Part shown: in pieces, positions 23,073 to 23,372 of the stretch | Layout: each line of letters opens with the position of its first letter | Position numbering within the stretch: position 1 is the stretch's first letter | Assembly: GCA_047639575.1 (NCBI GenBank) | Contig: JBLIOB010000031.1 | Location: 1 to 23,372, forward strand | Reading direction: 5' to 3' | Length of the DNA: 23,372 nt | Source: JBLIOB01 sp047639575 | GTDB lineage: Bacteria > Bacteroidota > Bacteroidia > Flavobacteriales_D > Parvicellaceae | The notes under the pieces: model-generated | Told to the model about the DNA's origin: nothing | What the model saw: only the letters and a program-made list of their open reading frames with translations | The model's database searches: none | Translations under genes and position numbers: made by a program

Positions 23073-23372
23073 ATGAGACATATATTAATAGCTCTTTCGA
23101 TCATTCTAATTTTAGCTTCCTGTTCATCAGAAGCAGGGATGTCATATCAAACTAAATTTTGGATCGGTTCTTATGATGCGCTGTCTGAAGGTGAAGTTGC
23201 TGATATGCAAAAAGAGATTCAAGGAAAATTAGACGTTCTAATCTTAATAGCCGATGACTCGTTTTCAAATTGCGAGAAATTTAATATTGTTAATGAAGAA
23301 TCAACAAGTACGTTCGAACTTGTGATAACTGATAATGACACTTCAAAAGTGGAACTTGCATTATCTTCATAT
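23073..23372 (+). CDS. lipoprotein of unknown function (3' partial)
   Basis: The frame opens with an ATG immediately after the rimO stop (TAA-ATG, no gap) and stays open for 100 codons to the window edge. MRHILIALSIILILASC is a clear lipoprotein signal with the lipidated cysteine at 17. The visible mature part begins SSEAGMSYQTKFWIGSYDAL and is acidic and soluble-looking. I do not recognise the family. Its position makes it the likely last or next-to-last gene of the rpmG operon; any link to ribosome or secretion functions is only by location. Confidence 0.85.
   Translation, partial: MRHILIALSIILILASCSSEAGMSYQTKFWIGSYDALSEGEVADMQKEIQGKLDVLILIADDSFSNCEKFNIVNEESTSTFELVITDNDTSKVELALSSY

Overview
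The window reads as chromosomal DNA of a Bacteroidota, most likely a marine Flavobacteriales-type bacterium. The reasons are: low GC; a large secreted protein with a type A type IX secretion (T9SS) sorting tail; a TPR/transmembrane/SpoIIE-type PP2C phosphatase of the kind common in this phylum; lipoprotein signals; A-rich translation starts with no usable Shine-Dalgarno; promoters of the TTTG / TAnnTTTG kind; and the order rpmB, rpmG, DUF4295, ftsY, rimO. This assignment is inferred from gene content only. I see no tRNA, rRNA, CRISPR array, transposase, integrase or phage gene.

Layout. 2-1539 (+): a 5'-truncated MORN_2/EF-hand protein followed directly by an M23-type metallopeptidase without a signal peptide. 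1540-6717 (-): read in the direction of transcription, a DUF3179 lipoprotein, peptide chain release factor 3 (prfC), a secreted CAP-domain protein and a TPR-PP2C membrane phosphatase. 6718-7014: a non-coding divergent region with a 17-base inverted repeat. 7015-9966 (+): a 983-residue T9SS cargo protein with beta-helix and PKD regions, ending at a terminator shared with the opposite strand. 10073-15135 (-): a compact four-gene unit, SirB1-like protein, membrane patatin, DUF389 membrane protein and SUI1/YciH translation factor, with gaps of 11 and 50 bases and one 14-base overlap. 15226-16953 (-): a nucleoside phosphorylase and a DUF4197 lipoprotein, each followed by a clear hairpin terminator. 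17012-18253 (+): cinA, divergent from the DUF4197 gene.

18360-23372 (+) is the translation/secretion block: rpmB with its own promoter and terminator, a secreted aminopeptidase P, then rpmG, a 52-residue DUF4295 protein, ftsY, rimO and the start of a lipoprotein gene. The rpmG promoter matches the Bacteroidota consensus exactly, with a 19-base spacer. rpmG has a leader RNA that can fold, and a long hairpin separates the two small ribosomal genes from ftsY. The aminopeptidase gene interrupts a cluster that is normally contiguous in the phylum.

Most genes belong to known families. I do not see a convincing new defence or mobile system. The observations most worth following are RNA- and promoter-level ones: the 55-base intercistronic hairpin before ftsY, the rpmG leader, and the promoter/discriminator boxes shared by the two ribosomal-protein genes. 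Next come the signal-less M23 peptidase with its EF-hand/MORN partner, and the multi-pass membrane patatin operon.
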